A stretch of 64,000 nt of DNA from Treponema peruense (GTDB taxonomy: Bacteria; Spirochaetota; Spirochaetia; Treponematales; Treponemataceae). Each line of letters begins with the position of its first letter. The first letter of the stretch is position 1. Positions 62,073 to 64,000 of this stretch are shown piece after piece. The translations under genes and the position numbers were made by a program. Under the pieces are notes generated by a model. That model did not search any database, had not been told where the DNA came from, and was given only the letters and a program-made list of their open reading frames with translations. The DNA lies in assembly GCF_016117655.1 (NCBI RefSeq), contig NZ_CP064936.1, positions 310,001-374,000 of the forward strand. The letters are read 5' to 3'.

Positions 62073-63152
62073 ATGCGAAAACTTTATCTTGATAATATCC
62101 GGTGGGCAACTGTTCTTGTTGTCATTGTTTATCATGTATTTTATTTATTCAATGCGTGCGGAGTTTTTGGCGGTGTCGGTTCTTTTGCACCGGTTCAGTA
62201 TCAGGATGCATTTTTGTATTTTGTTTATCCGTGGTTTATGGTTCTGCTTTTTTTGATTGCAGGAATGTGCGCGCGTTATTCACTTGAAAAGTATTCTGCA
62301 AAAGATTTTATCAAAATGAGAACACGTACACTTCTTGTTCCGTCTACAATCGGGCTTTTTGTTTTTTATTGGCTTGTCGGATTTTTGAATATAAAAGCCG
62401 GCGGTGGTTTTGAACAGATGAAATCCCTTCCAAAAATTGCACTGTATTTTATTTCTGTTGCAAGCGGAATAGGTCCTTTGTGGTTTGCGCAAATGTTGTG
62501 GCTTTTTTCAATAATTCTTCCGGTAATTAAAAAGCTTGATAAAAATGACCTCTTTTATAACTTCTGCAAAAAATCAAATTATGCTGTGATTATTCTTTTG
62601 GTTTTGATTTTATGGGGAACAAGTCAGATTCTGAATGCGCCTGTAATTACAGTTTACAGATTCGGAATTTATTTTGCGTCATATTTAATCGGTTATTTTG
62701 TTCTTTCGCATGATGAAGTTCAGGATAAAATTCAAAAGATGCATATTCCGTTTTTGGTCCTTGCTGTTGCAACCGGTTGTGTTTATGTCTGGTTTTATTT
62801 TGGACAGAATTATACGGACAATTCAGTTTTAAAAAGTTTGTTTACAAATGCTTACTGCTGGGCAATGTGTCTAGCAATTCTTGGATGTGCAAAAACTTGG
62901 TTTGACAAACAGGGAAAATTTGCGCAGTATATGACAAAAGCAAATTTTGGTTTTTACGCGCTTCATATTTTTTGCGAAACAGGAATTGCATATTTACTAA
63001 AAACTTATTCAGCTTTGCCGCCGGTTGCAATTTACATTTTTACTTTGTTTTCAGGACTTTTTGGAACAGCACTTTTGTATGAAGTTTTAAAAAGAATTCC
63101 GTTTGTGCGTTATACTGTTCTTGGAATTAAAATCAAAAAAGACAGAGAATAA
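62073..63152 (+). CDS. Acyltransferase 3 family membrane protein
   Basis: 359 aa with GGAAG before the ATG. Start RKLYLDNIRWATVLVVIVYHVFYLF carries the family's R-x10-H arrangement. About ten membrane helices follow, with MRTRTLLVPSTIGLFVFYWLVG and IGPLWFAQMLWLFSIILPV. Such enzymes O-acetylate surface sugars or peptidoglycan in the periplasm. No glycan operon is adjacent, so the substrate is unknown. Confidence 0.85.
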   Translation: MRKLYLDNIRWATVLVVIVYHVFYLFNACGVFGGVGSFAPVQYQDAFLYFVYPWFMVLLFLIAGMCARYSLEKYSAKDFIKMRTRTLLVPSTIGLFVFYWLVGFLNIKAGGGFEQMKSLPKIALYFISVASGIGPLWFAQMLWLFSIILPVIKKLDKNDLFYNFCKKSNYAVIILLVLILWGTSQILNAPVITVYRFGIYFASYLIGYFVLSHDEVQDKIQKMHIPFLVLAVATGCVYVWFYFGQNYTDNSVLKSLFTNAYCWAMCLAILGCAKTWFDKQGKFAQYMTKANFGFYALHIFCETGIAYLLKTYSALPPVAIYIFTLFSGLFGTALLYEVLKRIPFVRYTVLGIKIKKDRE

Positions 63153-63154
63153 GG

Positions 63155-63420
63155 AACTTAAAGAAATAAATTCTTCTACAAACATAGTTTTTGTTTTGGG
63201 GTATTCTGAATATGCAGTCAATGCTTTTTCTTTGAATGCCAGCGGATATATTTTAAAACCTGCCCGGAAAATTGATGTTGAAAATTCACTTGAGAATCTG
63301 CGCATACCGGTTAAGTATGATGAAGGAAAACTGCGCGTCCAGTGTTTTGGAAACTTTGATGTATTTGTAGGGAATGAAAAGGTTACCTTCAAGCGGGCGT
63401 TGCGTGCAAATTTTAATTTA
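63155..63420 (+). pseudogene. Response regulator/BTAD-type remnant
   Basis: The middle of a receiver (IVFVLGYSEYAVNAFSLNASGYILKPARK) leads to the start of an OmpR/BTAD-like output domain (LRVQCFGNFDVFVGNEKV) and breaks off at KRALRANF. Both ends are missing, and it directly abuts the acyltransferase and recombinase genes. Confidence 0.65.
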
Positions 63421-63426
63421 AATGAA

Positions 63427-64000
63427 TTAAGAGCTTTTTTTCTTTAAAAATGAATTAAGGGAATTTCTGCTGATTCCGAATAATTTTGCAATTTTGTTTG
63501 TTGAAAGCCCCATTTCGTAAAGTGTATTTATTCTTTTTTCAAGACCGTCCAGAGAATGAAAATTGTTTTTTCTTCCTTTAGGGCGGCCAAGTTTGATTCC
63601 TTCTGCTTTTTTACGCGCCAAAGCTTCACGAGTGCGCTGACTGATTAAATTTCTTTCAATTTCTGCACTTAAACTGAATGCAAAAGCGAGCACTTTGGAC
63701 TGAATATCATCGCCAAGCCGGTAATTGTCTTTTATAGTCCAGATACGAGCTTCTTTTTCCATAATCAGATTCAAAATCGACATAATCATAAAAAGACTTC
63801 TTCCAAGACGAGAAAGTTCTGAACAAATAATCAGATCACCTTTTTTGATATGCAAAAGCAAACTTCCAAGTTCTCGTTTTTCAGGATTCAAAGTTCCGCT
63901 TATGGTTTCTTCTATCCACGAGTCAATTTTGATGTTGTTTTTGTTGCAGAATTCATTAATCTCAAAACGCTGGTTTTCGACAGTCTGCTTGTCTGTGCTG
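63427..64000 (-). CDS. Serine recombinase (resolvase/invertase), 5' end outside the window
   Basis: 191 codons are visible. The first visible residues are STDKQTVENQRFEINEF, so the probable catalytic Ser is the first codon in the window. Further blocks: GDLIICSELSRLGRSLFMI, FAFSLSAEIERNLISQRT, ALARKKAEGIKLGRPKGRK, and an HTH end (LYEMGLSTNKIAKLFGISRNSLNSFL). It is a small Pin/Tn3-type serine recombinase that could invert or resolve nearby DNA; no crossover sites are visible here. Confidence 0.88.
   Translation of the reverse strand, partial: STDKQTVENQRFEINEFCNKNNIKIDSWIEETISGTLNPEKRELGSLLLHIKKGDLIICSELSRLGRSLFMIMSILNLIMEKEARIWTIKDNYRLGDDIQSKVLAFAFSLSAEIERNLISQRTREALARKKAEGIKLGRPKGRKNNFHSLDGLEKRINTLYEMGLSTNKIAKLFGISRNSLNSFLKKKSS

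Noticed and set aside
1-64000. CRISPR array, tRNA, rRNA
   Set aside because: No regularly spaced direct repeats and no cloverleaf or rRNA-like sequence were seen. The only long tandem-like repeats encode the collagen-like fibre and the Asn/Gln-rich linker.

Overview
The window looks like chromosomal DNA of a host-associated spirochaete, most likely a Treponema. This is inferred from a long-form PurL, many Spirochaete-type lipoproteins, low-to-moderate GC, tandem CNNM/HlyC-type transporters, a DUF261 phage enzyme and several AAA-ATPase/DUF4143 genes. No rRNA or tRNA is present to confirm the genus. The window has three parts: a prophage arm (1 to about 20.5 kb), a conserved chromosomal block (about 21.6 to 31.8 kb) and a long accessory region (about 31.8 to 64 kb).

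Prophage (minus strand, read from right to left, running off the left edge). The early/replication module spans 20.3 to 15.4 kb: a small CDS, a DUF1351 protein, SSB, a Rad52/Erf-like annealing protein, an HNH-like protein and a replication initiator-like protein. Next come a zinc-ribbon protein, a small sigma-region-2-like protein and a protein with three tandem HTH modules. The late genes follow: terS, terL, portal, a Phage_min_cap2 (MuF-like) protein with a toxin-like C-terminus and a candidate immunity gene. After these come a collagen-like fibre with an adjacent glycosyltransferase-like protein and a lysis cassette (XhlA-like, DUF261 enzyme, holin, two nested spanin-like genes). Scaffold, major capsid and the three minor capsid genes come last. 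A 13-bp element, AAAAATGACTATA, lies just upstream of six late cistrons, and a near copy points the other way at a lone lipoprotein gene. It is the best candidate for a phage-specific late promoter, possibly read by the sigma-like or HTH protein. A structured RNA ending in an intrinsic terminator and a HicAB module sit at the right edge.

Conserved block. purL has a consensus promoter placed so that the mRNA should begin at the start codon. It is followed by a thioredoxin-fold lipoprotein, two CNNM/CorC-type genes (the first frameshifted in an A7 run), a cytidylate-kinase-like gene, an omptin-like outer-membrane protease and an RluA-type pseudouridine synthase. The same 'TATAAT, six bases, ATG' arrangement recurs at five other genes, so leaderless mRNAs seem common here.

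Accessory region. A membrane-anchored LuxR-type regulator is divergent from a five-gene AT-rich operon of exported proteins (lipoprotein, lipase-like hydrolase, PQQ-type propeller, lipoprotein, M30-like metallopeptidase). From 40 kb on there are AAA-ATPase genes, VOC, GyrI-like, GNAT-YoaP and TfoX genes and repair alkyltransferases, mixed with many gene remnants. Two 1390-bp IS256-family copies, differing by one base, interrupt an ATPase gene and a PLD-helicase-DUF3427 gene. The helicase gene and its NUDIX neighbour lie between 14-bp direct repeats and may be an inactivated defence island. A serine recombinase runs off the right edge. Several frameshifts fall in A7/A8 tracts, which could be phase variation, decay or base-calling error.
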